Position numbers and translations under genes: made by a program
In this document: piece by piece, positions 54,911-62,842 of the stretch
How the letters are laid out: each line of letters starts with the position of its first letter
Numbering within the stretch: position 1 is the first letter of the stretch
Notes under the pieces: generated by a model
The model's input: the letters and a program-made list of their open reading frames with translations, nothing else
Told to the model about the DNA's origin: nothing
Database searches by the model: none
Assembly (NCBI RefSeq): GCF_009696375.1
Contig: NZ_VUMD01000015.1
Coordinates: forward strand, 33,497 to 97,496
DNA from: Clostridium porci
GTDB taxonomy: Bacteria > Bacillota > Clostridia > Lachnospirales > Lachnospiraceae
Reading direction: 5' to 3'
DNA: 64,000 nucleotides

Positions 54911-55201
54911 TCAGCTTGTGATGAACTGGCGCAAAGAAAGGTTCAGACTGTCCAGCCCCGTGATAACAACTCCGGTCACCGCCTGCAAGCCATAGGGGGA
55001 AAGCAGGAACGCAATCCCCAGATAAATGACGCCGCCCACCGGATAGCTGATGAAGAACAGCCCCACGCCCAGCAGAGCCATGATGACCGAGGCCACCGTC
55101 AGGAGGAAGGAGGACAGGGAGAACAGGAACAGCAGGACGGCCACAAGGACAGTCAGTAGCACCACAAACGGCGCAGCGATTAGTTTCAATAATAGTCTCA
55201 T
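54911..55201 (-). CDS. CD1845-like small membrane protein
   Basis: A 96-residue protein with three or four membrane helices (LLLKLIAAPFVVLLTVLVAV start) and the C-terminal YGLQAVTGVVITGLDSLN segment. It matches by eye the CD1845 family that follows the relaxase in Tn1549-type elements. ATG 55201 follows AAAGGAGCTGAACCT. A palindrome copy starts six bases after its stop. Role in transfer not known. Confidence 0.75.
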   Translation of the reverse strand: MRLLLKLIAAPFVVLLTVLVAVLLFLFSLSSFLLTVASVIMALLGVGLFFISYPVGGVIYLGIAFLLSPYGLQAVTGVVITGLDSLNLSLRQFITS

Positions 55202-55352
55202 AGGTTCAGCTCCTTTCTATCATCTTTCCACCTATATTTTACCATGCGGGCATAGGGTCAACAATGTTGTAGACGGTTAGTAAATCTTGTCCCTATTTTT
55301 TCAAATTAAGAAACGGATGGTTGAATAACACCATCCGTTTCTTAAGTATATT

Positions 55353-56486
55353 CTATTTTTCTGTTTGGGTGGTTTGTTCAACTAATTGAGCCTTTTGTTT
55401 CTCAATTAGCCTCGAATAAACCGTGTATGCAACATTTTGAAAATAATCAATATATGAACTCTGGTCGCTCGCGGGCAAGGGAGACAAATGTTCTATACCA
55501 TCATCCTCAAGTTGATATGTCTTTACAATGTTAATTTTTAAATCGGTTTGCTTAAAATTTACATCGATTACAATCGTTATGGGAAGTGTTTTGTGCGAGA
55601 ATTTGTAACTCATACTTGAAAAAATAAAACCTTGAGCCATACATTCCTTCACAAAATCATTGTTTCTCAACCCATCACCTTTTAAAATCGCACTGCTGAT
55701 TCCCGAAAGCCGTCCAGTTGGTTCAGAAGCGTCAATTTCACTTGACAGAGTCTCGTCATTTTCGTCATCAATGGTCTTTTCATCTTTGTTTACAGTAACA
55801 TTAATAATGTCCGTTAGTTTCCATTCTTTATGAGAATATGCTCCGAAATCATCAAAGAAATCTACTTTGTGTGCCTTTAAAAGGCTTGCTAAAGTTATTC
55901 TTTTAAGGCCAAACACAGCCTGTTCACTATCTTCTTGAATCATTTCATCCAGTAACGAAACAAACTGTTTTGATTCAGACATTCCTTCGTGCCGTATGCT
56001 AACTTTATATTTCTGTGAATCATCTTCTAATGGAGAAATTGTAACATCCAAAGTAACCGTTCGCGTTTCAGCAATTTTGATACGTCCTCTTTGAGGTTTT
56101 TTATAAATATATTGCAATGTTACATTGGATTGATTTCTGGCTATGTTTTTTAATGTATACTTAGTATTTGAAATACGGCCTTTATTAACAAATTCATCTG
56201 CTATGCTCGTCAAAAAATCTTCTTTGGACTGTTCGCTTTTAGGAGAGATTATGACAACTGTAGATTTCAAATTGTTTTGTTCGAAATTCATAACCTCTTG
56301 CATTTTTGTCATAGTATCAGAGCCAAAGAAATGATGGTATATTAAATCAGAAAGAACCTCTGAATTAGTGCATACAGGAAGAATCCCTTTTTGCCGTAAA
56401 ACATATTTGACGCTTTGTGCGTTAATTAGTTTATCTTCTATTAACTTTTTGAGGTCATCCCCCTTAACAAAGGATTGAACTGCCAT
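55353..56486 (-). CDS. Third gene of cargo operon, unknown
   Basis: A 377-residue soluble protein with no recognised domain. It is chosen to start at ATG 56486 (GGGGGCGAGAATA upstream), 14 bases after the stop of the nuclease-like gene. Repeated beta-strand-like stretches (TRTVTLDVTISPL, KYKVSIRHEG) suggest a beta-rich fold. It is AT-rich compared with ICE B on either side, so it was acquired with its two partners. It might be an effector, sensor or immunity protein, but that is only from operon position. Confidence 0.5.
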   Translation of the reverse strand: MAVQSFVKGDDLKKLIEDKLINAQSVKYVLRQKGILPVCTNSEVLSDLIYHHFFGSDTMTKMQEVMNFEQNNLKSTVVIISPKSEQSKEDFLTSIADEFVNKGRISNTKYTLKNIARNQSNVTLQYIYKKPQRGRIKIAETRTVTLDVTISPLEDDSQKYKVSIRHEGMSESKQFVSLLDEMIQEDSEQAVFGLKRITLASLLKAHKVDFFDDFGAYSHKEWKLTDIINVTVNKDEKTIDDENDETLSSEIDASEPTGRLSGISSAILKGDGLRNNDFVKECMAQGFIFSSMSYKFSHKTLPITIVIDVNFKQTDLKINIVKTYQLEDDGIEHLSPLPASDQSSYIDYFQNVAYTVYSRLIEKQKAQLVEQTTQTEK

Positions 56487-56499
56487 TATTCTCGCCCCC

Positions 56500-57441
56500 T
56501 TATGACTCATAATAAATTCTTGATAGACGACGATTGTCCATCAGAAAATATTTGAAAGTTTTTTTGTTTGCAAACATCTTTGTGAAGGATTCTTTAATGT
56601 GATCTATGTCTTGCTCTGTTTCAGGATAAAAGTAGAAATGAACTTCTTGATATCGATCACTTCTCGATTCTAATTGCAATTCATTAATCATATCCTGTAA
56701 GTACTTTAAAGAATCATCTGTAACATGCTCAAAACAAAATAATGCCTTTATATCAACCTTTGTTGTGCTATTTTGGTCAGTCACATTTTTAATATAGGAG
56801 GCCAAAATATAGTCTGAAAACAAATATGTTGGAGTGACAACAGGTGAACGGTCCCATGTAGAACCACCAATAGATGGATATATAATGCCAAAGCTATTCT
56901 CAACACTGTTTTGTTTGATTTTGGCAATTTCAGCATTGAAAGAATGCCATTTTTCGAGCCTACTATTATCCGCAAGATAAATCATAAGCGGATGACGACG
57001 TCTAGGAACTTTAATTTGGGAAATGCTATTTAATGCACGTTCCGTCTCATATTTATTATCGCTTGAATTATATAATAAAATTCCACCAATCAAAGTGTAC
57101 TCTTCTAAATATGTAGTTAAAATAGGAGATGTTGAAGCGCATTCTATAGTATTGCACAACTCCTCGACCCATGTTGACAAATTACTTGGAATAAAGTTAG
57201 ACCATTCGCGGTGTTTGCATTCTATTACAAAGGCTTCTTGGCGCTTAGTGAAAGGATTATAATACCCTGCTAATATATCCACACCATGAGTTTTTTTATC
57301 TGAAGATTTTGCATTCTTATGTGCAGTTCTTATACAATCAATCTGAACATCTTGAGCCAAAATCTTCCAATCCAGATGTTCAAAAATAGAATTTCCATAG
57401 TGTTCTAATTTCTTGCCAATTCGTTGACTGAGTTCGCCCAT
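56500..57441 (-). CDS. PD-(D/E)XK nuclease-like protein
   Basis: A 313-residue protein with a restriction-nuclease type core: THGVDIL (aspartate 55) followed 19 residues later by FVIECKHREW (glutamate 74, lysine 76), the D-x(n)-ExK pattern. The start (LSQRIGKKLEHYGNSIF) resembles the N-terminal region of nuclease subunits in two-gene defence systems such as GAPS4, by memory and at low certainty. The middle and C-terminal 200 residues are not recognised. It overlaps its upstream gene (TAATG) and is 14 bases from the next gene, so the three are co-translated. Confidence 0.6.
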   Translation of the reverse strand: MGELSQRIGKKLEHYGNSIFEHLDWKILAQDVQIDCIRTAHKNAKSSDKKTHGVDILAGYYNPFTKRQEAFVIECKHREWSNFIPSNLSTWVEELCNTIECASTSPILTTYLEEYTLIGGILLYNSSDNKYETERALNSISQIKVPRRRHPLMIYLADNSRLEKWHSFNAEIAKIKQNSVENSFGIIYPSIGGSTWDRSPVVTPTYLFSDYILASYIKNVTDQNSTTKVDIKALFCFEHVTDDSLKYLQDMINELQLESRSDRYQEVHFYFYPETEQDIDHIKESFTKMFANKKTFKYFLMDNRRLSRIYYES

Positions 57442-58118
57442 TAATTTTCACCTCCATTTAGCAATATTTGATGGAGAAACAATATTTCTTCATCGTCCAG
57501 TGAGGAACGAGATTTATAAACAGTAACTCGGCCCTTTGCTGTAATCCGGAGTTTAATTGAGCTATTATCGCAGAAAAGAATAATAGTCATACTTGAGATT
57601 TTATCATTGTATTTCTGTAGTATAGAAAACGCATCACCATACGACGAAAGATCTACAGTAAAATTGCCAACAATATCTTCTGTAAAAAGGAAATCCTGAA
57701 AACACACCTTAGAAACCTTTAACTTGTAACCTTTTAATCTTTCTAACAGCATGTTAATCGTAATTTCAACGCTATTGATAGAGATAGGTTTTAACAGGTT
57801 TGATAACTCGAATACTAACTTGTTTGCCGAGGTTTTGTTCCCCCAGATTTCCAAATAATTATCTGTAATACTGAAAGAAATAACATTTGCCTTAGGAACT
57901 ATTTTAGATTCAAAAACCCTCTGTTGCGGGTTATAATAGGATTCCTGGGCGTTTTGGACAATAACATATTCGCCTAGCAGTTCATTGCTGCTGATTAATT
58001 CCAGATTGAAATAGGTATTTTCATCTTCTGGATAATCTTTCAATCGTAAATATATTGATTCCACATTGATTTCCGCCGATGAACACAGTTCATATATAAA
58101 AATACTGCTGGAAGCCAT
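57441..58118 (-). CDS. First gene of cargo operon, unknown
   Basis: A 225-residue soluble protein from ATG 58118 (AAAGGAGGTAACTCA upstream; the longer frame has no ribosome site). It looks beta-strand-rich with repeated short hydrophobic strands (FNLELISSNELLGEYVIV, NVISFSITDNYLEIWG). No family is recognised. Its stop overlaps the nuclease-like start as TAATG. A gap of about 145 bases separates it from MobC, and the AT-rich composition shows it is foreign to ICE B. Confidence 0.5.
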   Translation of the reverse strand: MASSSIFIYELCSSAEINVESIYLRLKDYPEDENTYFNLELISSNELLGEYVIVQNAQESYYNPQQRVFESKIVPKANVISFSITDNYLEIWGNKTSANKLVFELSNLLKPISINSVEITINMLLERLKGYKLKVSKVCFQDFLFTEDIVGNFTVDLSSYGDAFSILQKYNDKISSMTIILFCDNSSIKLRITAKGRVTVYKSRSSLDDEEILFLHQILLNGGEN

Positions 58119-58263
58119 TGAGTTACCTCCTTTAAAAAAATTGTCAGAATCTACAACTGATTTAATTATACGACGGCATGGGAAAGTTATCAATGTATAG
58201 TAAGCAAAATTCATCATCTAAATAGAAAAAGGAGGGCGACAGGCCAGGCCCGCCACCCTCATC

Positions 58264-58608
58264 TTACTTTTCCACCAGCACAGACAGCTCCATGAGCACA
58301 TCGGACACCTGCCCCCACAGCTTTTCATAATCCCTCTGGAGCCCGGCGATTTCCTCCGGGTACACGCCGAAGGTGTTGGCATGGATGGCTACCTGATTGA
58401 GATTGTTGGCGCACCGCCGCTGTAACGAAACCAGTTCCCGGACAGGGGCAAGGTCTACATGGAGAATATAGCCATTCAAGGCCATCTTTCGCATATAAGC
58501 ACCGGCGTTGGTAATGCCCGCCTCGGCCATGCGCTCCTGTATCTGTGCCAGCTCGTCCGCCGTCACCATCACATGAAGGTGCCTGTCACGCTTGCGCCGG
58601 GCCGTCAG
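58264..58608 (-). CDS. MobC-like relaxosome protein, CTG start
   Basis: A 114-residue protein: a basic stretch (TARRKRDRHLHVMVTADEL) and NAGAYMRKMALNGYILHVDL, ANNLNQVAIHANTFG, typical of MobC-type relaxosome proteins that help the relaxase bind oriT. The family frame starts at CTG 58608, which overlaps the upstream stop as CTGA (the usual ATGA coupling with one base changed) after GGGAGGAACG. The in-frame ATG at 58572 would remove the basic N-terminus. Confidence 0.77.
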   Translation of the reverse strand: MTARRKRDRHLHVMVTADELAQIQERMAEAGITNAGAYMRKMALNGYILHVDLAPVRELVSLQRRCANNLNQVAIHANTFGVYPEEIAGLQRDYEKLWGQVSDVLMELSVLVEK

Positions 58609-58790
58609 CGTTCCTCCCGTTCCCGGCTACGTTTGTGGGCGGGCGGCTCCTTCACCTTGTCCAGTTCCTTTTTCTCCGGCCCCTTGGGAAGCGGCGAGGG
58701 CGGCAGGTTGTTCAAAATACCGTCCAGCATATTGTCGTTCTGTTCCTCGGAAAGCTCGGCAGTATGCAGATAATTGTCCTTCTCGTTCAT
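58605..58790 (-). CDS. Small ICE B protein, DUF4316-like
   Basis: A 61-residue protein: MNEKDNYLHTAELSEEQNDN, then DGILNNLPPSPLPKG and a charged C-terminus ending SREREER. It starts at ATG 58790 after GGAGGAACC. This N-terminal pattern is shared with DUF4316-type proteins. Its stop overlaps the CTG start of MobC. Confidence 0.6.
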   Translation of the reverse strand: MNEKDNYLHTAELSEEQNDNMLDGILNNLPPSPLPKGPEKKELDKVKEPPAHKRSREREER

Positions 58791-58799
58791 GGTTCCTCC

Positions 58800-59387
58800 T
58801 TATCTGTCCTCATGGGACTTGTTGTGTTTGGTCTTGTCAGGCTCCTTGGGGGCCTCCAATCTGCGGGCCGCCTCCTTGAGCTGGGCCGTGATGGAGGGCC
58901 GGGCTGCCCGGTCAGGGTTTCCCGGCGCAGGGCGCAGCTCGTAATCGTCCATCTGCTTATCCGTCAGGGGCTTCAAATAGGCCAGTTCGCCCCATGCCCG
59001 CATGGTGCTGCCCTCCACCGTGCACCGCTCGTCAAAGTTGATGATCTCCACAGGTGCATTTCCGGGCGGCTTCGGGAAGGTGCCGAGGTCAACGGGCCGC
59101 TGGGTGGAATAGTAGCGGTAATACTCCGCTGGCTTCTGGCCCCCGGTGCGCTCCTGCACCTGAAACAGCTCTTTGTAATCATCAATGCGCTTGGCGAAGT
59201 CCTTTTCCGCTATCTGGCCGTCGCTGTGATAATGGCCCCAATAATAGTCCCGCTGGCCGTTCTCCGTTTCGGTAAACTGCCATGTGACAAAGGGACTGGG
59301 GGCCGCCTCGTTATAGCCCAGGGCAAAGCCCCGGCCGTTATCGAAGGTGGCGGACTTCAAAATCTCATAGCCTTGGTTGTTTTCTAT
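58800..59387 (-). CDS. YodL-like/LPD-type ICE protein, ATA start
   Basis: A 195-residue protein (IENNQGYEILKSATFDNGRG start) with SPFVTWQFTE, YWGHYHSDGQ, YYRYYSTQRPVDLGTFP and LTDKQMDDYELRPAPGNPDR. This pattern is shared with antirestriction-associated and YodL-domain ICE proteins. AAAGGAGGAAACCAC is followed by ATA GAA AAC (59387), exactly where ATG would be expected. A TTG inside the palindrome at 59415-59417 is the nearest canonical-type alternative, adding ten residues but with no ribosome site of its own. Confidence 0.6.
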   Translation of the reverse strand: MENNQGYEILKSATFDNGRGFALGYNEAAPSPFVTWQFTETENGQRDYYWGHYHSDGQIAEKDFAKRIDDYKELFQVQERTGGQKPAEYYRYYSTQRPVDLGTFPKPPGNAPVEIINFDERCTVEGSTMRAWGELAYLKPLTDKQMDDYELRPAPGNPDRAARPSITAQLKEAARRLEAPKEPDKTKHNKSHEDR

Positions 59388-59408
59388 GTGGTTTCCTCCT
59401 TTCCAGCC

Positions 59409-59427
59409 TCGGGCCAAGTTGGCCCGA
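59409..59427. repeat. ICE B palindrome, copy 5
   Basis: Central G. Upstream of the YodL-like gene. Its TTG on the minus strand opens the longer reading frame of that gene. Confidence 0.9.
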
Positions 59428-59553
59428 AGTGCATGAATGTTACGAAATACCCGGTCAAAACGGGGCAGAAGGTATTAGGGTATTCCGCCCCGGAAAACAG
59501 GCGGGAAAAGCCCCGGAATACCGGGCTTTTTCTTCGGGCAAATCGTAACAGGT

Positions 59554-59916
59554 CTATCCGTTTTTCAGCCGCTTTTTTCTCATGCGCTCCCGGCTCCTTC
59601 TGCGGTTTCCCTCGGCCTTGCAGGCGTCGGAACAGTATGCTTGCCGTCCCTCCGGGAGAAAGGGCCTCCCGCAAACGGCGCACAGCCGGGTATCCGGGGC
59701 CGGGCCGTCCTCGCAGATGGAGGCCATCAGCACCGGGTCAAGGGGAAGAACGGCCTCCCGGAAGTAGCGGCAGTAGGCTCCCGTCCAGCATTTCCCCAGC
59801 ATATAGCACTCACAGTCCAGCGGCAGGCAGCCATACTCCCGGTCATAGTTGGCGCACATCTCCGCGACCAGTTTGCGGATACCTTTTCGCTCGTCACGGG
59901 ACAGCTCCCGACACAT
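59554..59916 (-). CDS. Cys-rich ICE protein (VLP type)
   Basis: A 120-residue protein from ATG 59916 (TGATG overlap with the upstream gene). The first half has a CANYDREYGCLPLDCECYMLGKCW-type cysteine array in two pieces, the second a CAVCGRPFLPEGRQAYCSDAC zinc-ribbon motif, then a strongly basic tail. It probably binds zinc and nucleic acid. Such proteins follow DUF4366 genes in Tn1549-type ICEs. Function unknown. Confidence 0.65.
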   Translation of the reverse strand: MCRELSRDERKGIRKLVAEMCANYDREYGCLPLDCECYMLGKCWTGAYCRYFREAVLPLDPVLMASICEDGPAPDTRLCAVCGRPFLPEGRQAYCSDACKAEGNRRRSRERMRKKRLKNG

Positions 59917-60086
59917 CAGGACTTCGGGCCAACTTGGCCCGAGGTACGGAACTGCTTGCGGCATCGGCCCTTCTGGCTTCTGCACTCCTTCAGGTAGCGG
60001 CACCCGGCACAGCGGTCAGCGCCGCCACGGCCCGGACGGGGGATCTCTTTCATCATCTTTTCATAGGGGCTGTTGGTGAAATTCAT
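59916..60086 (-). CDS. Small Cys-rich protein ending in the palindrome peptide
   Basis: A 56-residue protein starting MNFTNSPYEKMMKEI at ATG 60086, which overlaps the DUF4366 stop as ATGA. It has CAGCRYLKECRSQKGRC and ends TSGQVGPKS; the last eight codons are the palindrome copy at 59924-59942. Its stop overlaps the next start (TGATG). It is too short to be noticed by usual length cut-offs but is well supported by coupling on both sides. Confidence 0.65.
   Translation of the reverse strand: MNFTNSPYEKMMKEIPRPGRGGADRCAGCRYLKECRSQKGRCRKQFRTSGQVGPKS
59924..59942. repeat. ICE B palindrome, copy 6
   Basis: Central C. Encodes SGQVGPK at the very end of the 56-residue Cys-rich protein. Confidence 0.9.
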
Positions 60087-60697
60087 TCCTCGTCCTCCGT
60101 TTCTTCCTCAACCGCCATATCGCCGTAGGGGTCGTTCTCGTCATAGTCGTAATCGTCCTCGTCCAGATCCGGGGCCTCATGCTTCGGACGGTAGACCTTG
60201 AAATAATAGGCCGCTCCGCCGCCTACCAGCAGGACAGCCGCTACCATCAGGAGATTGCCAACAGGAAATCCTGCATCTTTTTCAGGTTCGGGTTCCGGCT
60301 CGGCAACAGGCTCCGGGTCAGGCTCAGGCTGTGTGACAGGCTCCTTGACCTCGGGTTCCTGGTCGGCTTCGGCAAGGGCCAACAGGTCTTTTTCCGTGAC
60401 AGCGTTCAGAAAATACACATTTTCCTCGGTGCGCTGACGGTCGATGACCAGATAAAAGACATTCTCGCTGGGGGTGGTGATGGTGAAAAACTCCTTGCCG
60501 TCCTCGTCGGTGGCATTGTCCACCACCGTTCCCGTCCCATCCGGGGTGAAGGGCTTGGCAACGGTTTCCGTTGCAGCATGCGGCGTGGTTTCCTCTGCGG
60601 GCTCGTCACTCTGGGCGTAGGCCGTGACGCTCATACAGGTAAGAGAAAACAGGGCGGCGGTCAAAACCGCGGCCCTGCGAAACAGCTTATTCTTCAT
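60083..60697 (-). CDS. DUF4366 surface protein
   Basis: A 204-residue protein from ATG 60697 (AAAGGAGGATACCGAGC upstream). It has a signal peptide (about residues 1-28), a DUF4366-type middle (TTPSENVFYLVIDRQRTEEN), a Pro/Glu repeat stalk (EPDPEPVAEPEPEPEK), a membrane helix (VGNLLMVAAVLLVGGGAAYYF) and an acidic tail. It is anchored in the membrane and projects outward. It is a routine member of this ICE type, probably helping assemble the conjugation channel. Confidence 0.8.
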   Translation of the reverse strand: MKNKLFRRAAVLTAALFSLTCMSVTAYAQSDEPAEETTPHAATETVAKPFTPDGTGTVVDNATDEDGKEFFTITTPSENVFYLVIDRQRTEENVYFLNAVTEKDLLALAEADQEPEVKEPVTQPEPDPEPVAEPEPEPEKDAGFPVGNLLMVAAVLLVGGGAAYYFKVYRPKHEAPDLDEDDYDYDENDPYGDMAVEEETEDEE

Positions 60698-60941
60698 GCT
60701 CGGTATCCTCCTTTGCTTCATCGGGCTTCGGGCCAACTTGGCCCGAGGTGGTGATGGTGGGGTTGCTGAAAAAGGCAGCCAGCTCGGAGGGCGTCAGTTT
60801 CAGGGAGCGGACAGCCTGAACGATCATGCTGTTTTCTTCCTCCTGACGCTGTTTCTCCAAGTCCCTGACCTTGGCCTGCCATTCGGCGGCCTTCTCCCGG
60901 GCCTTGTCCAGCTCCTTATCGATTTTTTCAAGTTTGGTCAT
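60687..60941 (-). CDS. DUF4315 protein with palindrome-encoded tail
   Basis: An 84-residue protein with the DUF4315 start (MTKLEKIDKELDKAREKAAE) and a LTPSELAAFF segment, a coiled coil and short tail. Near the end TTSGQVGPKPDEAKED is encoded by the palindrome copy at 60728-60746, which lies inside the coding frame. ATG 60941 follows CGAAAGGAGCGACGAT. The role is not known. Confidence 0.78.
   Translation of the reverse strand: MTKLEKIDKELDKAREKAAEWQAKVRDLEKQRQEEENSMIVQAVRSLKLTPSELAAFFSNPTITTSGQVGPKPDEAKEDTEHEE
60728..60746. repeat. ICE B palindrome, copy 7
   Basis: Central C. Encodes SGQVGPK in the tail of the DUF4315 protein. Confidence 0.9.
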
Positions 60942-60962
60942 ATCGTCGCTCCTTTCGGGAAA

Positions 60963-62804
60963 TCAGTTCAAACGCCCAAAGGCGTAAAAGTGCTCCTGCC
61001 AGTAGTTTGTATTGATACTGGCGTATTTGATGGGGTCGCTTGCGTGGATCATCATGCCGTCGCCTACATAGATACCCACATGGGAAACAGGGCCGTCGCA
61101 GTCATAGGTTTTCGTAAAGAAAATTAGATCTCCGGGCCTTGCGTCAGCGGGTGATACATAGGCGCATTGATTGAAAATCCCTGTTGCCGTGGTGCGGGGC
61201 AGGTTGTGGACGCCGCTGGCCGTATAGACCCAGCAGACAAAGCCGGAACAGTCGAAGGAGGTAGAGGGGCTGGAGCCGCCCCACACATAGGGCCAGCCCA
61301 GGTACTTTTCCGCCTCCGTAATAAGGGCCGCAAAGGCAGGGTCAGAAAGAGCTTCGCCCGGTACGGTATAGTCACTTCCGGGGTCATAGCTGCCACCGCC
61401 CGTGTAAATGTCATCCCACAGATAGGGCTTGTTGCCTTTGAGCTCCAAGGTAATGTCGTAGATTTCTTTCTGCTCGGCATCCAGCAGGGAGTTCACCACC
61501 ACAGGCAGGGTCTTGTTCTGGAGCCGCACATGGAGAATGTAATACTCATACGGCACCTCGTAGGTATCCGTATGGGTGGTTCCGTCCTCGTCCGTCCATG
61601 TGTCCGTTTCGGTGCGGTAGCGTATCTCCACTTCCTCGGTCAGCGTCAGCTTGTACTGCGCCTCAAACAAGGCCCGGAGCTCACCCTGCACATTTTCACG
61701 GGTATAGGTGCGGAGCTTGGCAATCAGGTAGGAGGTCAGTTCATAGGGGTTGTGGCCCAGCTCGTCCACCTGATAGCGGTACTCGTCATAGCCGGGGTGG
61801 GTGTGCTCAATGTTGGCGATCTTCTGCCGGAGCTTGTTTTCAAGAGCCGTATAGTCCTCGTTGGCCCCTAAAATATCCTCGTCCTCGGCGGTGTAAGAGG
61901 TGCCGACCACGGCGTTCATCATGCCAGTACCCAGCGAAGGGAGGGCGGAAAAGACGGAGTTCAAAATCAGAAACAGGCAGAACAACAGCAGAATGATGAT
62001 TACTCCGCTTTTATGGCGGCGCACGAACCGGGAGGCATAGGTCACCGCCTTTTCGGTGGTAGTGGCCGCCGCTCCCGCCGCCTTGGCCCCCTGTCTTGCA
62101 GCCTCCCGGGCCTGCTTGGCATACTCCCGCTTGATTTTCCATTTCTGGGCCATGCGGGAAAGGAAGCTGCTTTGAAACTCCGGGTGCTCCTGCGCCATCT
62201 GCTGGTAGTGGAGGTTGGCATTGGCCTTCATGGTCTTGTGTTCCCATTTCTCCACCTGCCGGGCCGGGTGCTCCCGGATACGCCGCTTGGTGTAGCGGGT
62301 GGCCTTATGCACTCCGGCCTCCGCCAGAAGCTCGGCCTTGTGGGCGCTCTCCACACCCACATTCTCATGCTCGACCTCATGTATTTTGCGGTGGGTGTAG
62401 GCCCATACACCTGCCCCCGCCGCCGTTGCAGCCCGCTGGGGGAGGCCGGGCGGCTTCTGGGGTTTCTGCTGGGCCAGCTTTTCCTTGGCGGCTTCCAGCT
62501 TGACAGCAGAGTGTTCGGCCTTGGCCTCGGCCCGTTCCTTCTTTTTCTCCTGCTTGTCCTTCCTGGCCTTTTGGGCGTCCTGTTCCTCATGGGCGGTATC
62601 CCTGCGGGCCTCGTCATCCTGACGCAAGCGGGAGGACGGCTTTTCCCGTTCCTCGTCCTGCCGGAATTTCCCGCCGCCCGCTGGCTTCGGGCCAACTTGG
62701 CCCGAGGTGGGCTCCCCGGCCTGACGGGTCACTTCTTCCTCGGTAAAATGGAGCCGCCCACGCTTGACCCGCTTTCCGGGCGGCCCGCCAGAGTGTTTTG
62801 CGAT
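60963..62804 (-). CDS. CD1108-like protein with C40 peptidase domain, ATC start
   Basis: About 613 residues. The basic, coiled-coil N-terminus is followed by a membrane helix (SGVIIILLLFCLFLILNSVF), a beta-rich extracellular middle, and a C-terminal NlpC/P60 domain (TSFDCSGFVCWVY, GPVSHVGIYVGD). The expected start IAKHSGGPPGKR is encoded from ATC 62804 eight bases after AAAGGAGG; homologues would have ATG. The longer frame to GTG 62870 has no ribosome site. A palindrome copy lies in frame (TSGQVGPKP, about residue 37). It is the cell-wall hydrolase of ICE B, related in its C-terminus to the ICE A protein at 27548-28570. Confidence 0.78.
   Translation of the reverse strand: MAKHSGGPPGKRVKRGRLHFTEEEVTRQAGEPTSGQVGPKPAGGGKFRQDEEREKPSSRLRQDDEARRDTAHEEQDAQKARKDKQEKKKERAEAKAEHSAVKLEAAKEKLAQQKPQKPPGLPQRAATAAGAGVWAYTHRKIHEVEHENVGVESAHKAELLAEAGVHKATRYTKRRIREHPARQVEKWEHKTMKANANLHYQQMAQEHPEFQSSFLSRMAQKWKIKREYAKQAREAARQGAKAAGAAATTTEKAVTYASRFVRRHKSGVIIILLLFCLFLILNSVFSALPSLGTGMMNAVVGTSYTAEDEDILGANEDYTALENKLRQKIANIEHTHPGYDEYRYQVDELGHNPYELTSYLIAKLRTYTRENVQGELRALFEAQYKLTLTEEVEIRYRTETDTWTDEDGTTHTDTYEVPYEYYILHVRLQNKTLPVVVNSLLDAEQKEIYDITLELKGNKPYLWDDIYTGGGSYDPGSDYTVPGEALSDPAFAALITEAEKYLGWPYVWGGSSPSTSFDCSGFVCWVYTASGVHNLPRTTATGIFNQCAYVSPADARPGDLIFFTKTYDCDGPVSHVGIYVGDGMMIHASDPIKYASINTNYWQEHFYAFGRLN
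62687..62705. repeat. ICE B palindrome, copy 8
   Basis: Central C. Encodes SGQVGPK in the basic N-terminal part of the CD1108-like protein. Confidence 0.9.
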
Positions 62805-62842
62805 AGAAACGACCTCCTTTCTCTGGACATGAAAAGAGCCAG

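Noticed and set aside
59384..59683. 99-codon frame containing the palindrome (GPTWPE)
   Set aside because: It overlaps the end of the Cys-rich gene in another frame and has no start signal.
58545..60128. 527-codon plus-strand open frame
   Set aside because: It lies opposite several recognised minus-strand ICE genes, has low-complexity composition and no family resemblance. In GC-rich DNA such antisense frames are expected.
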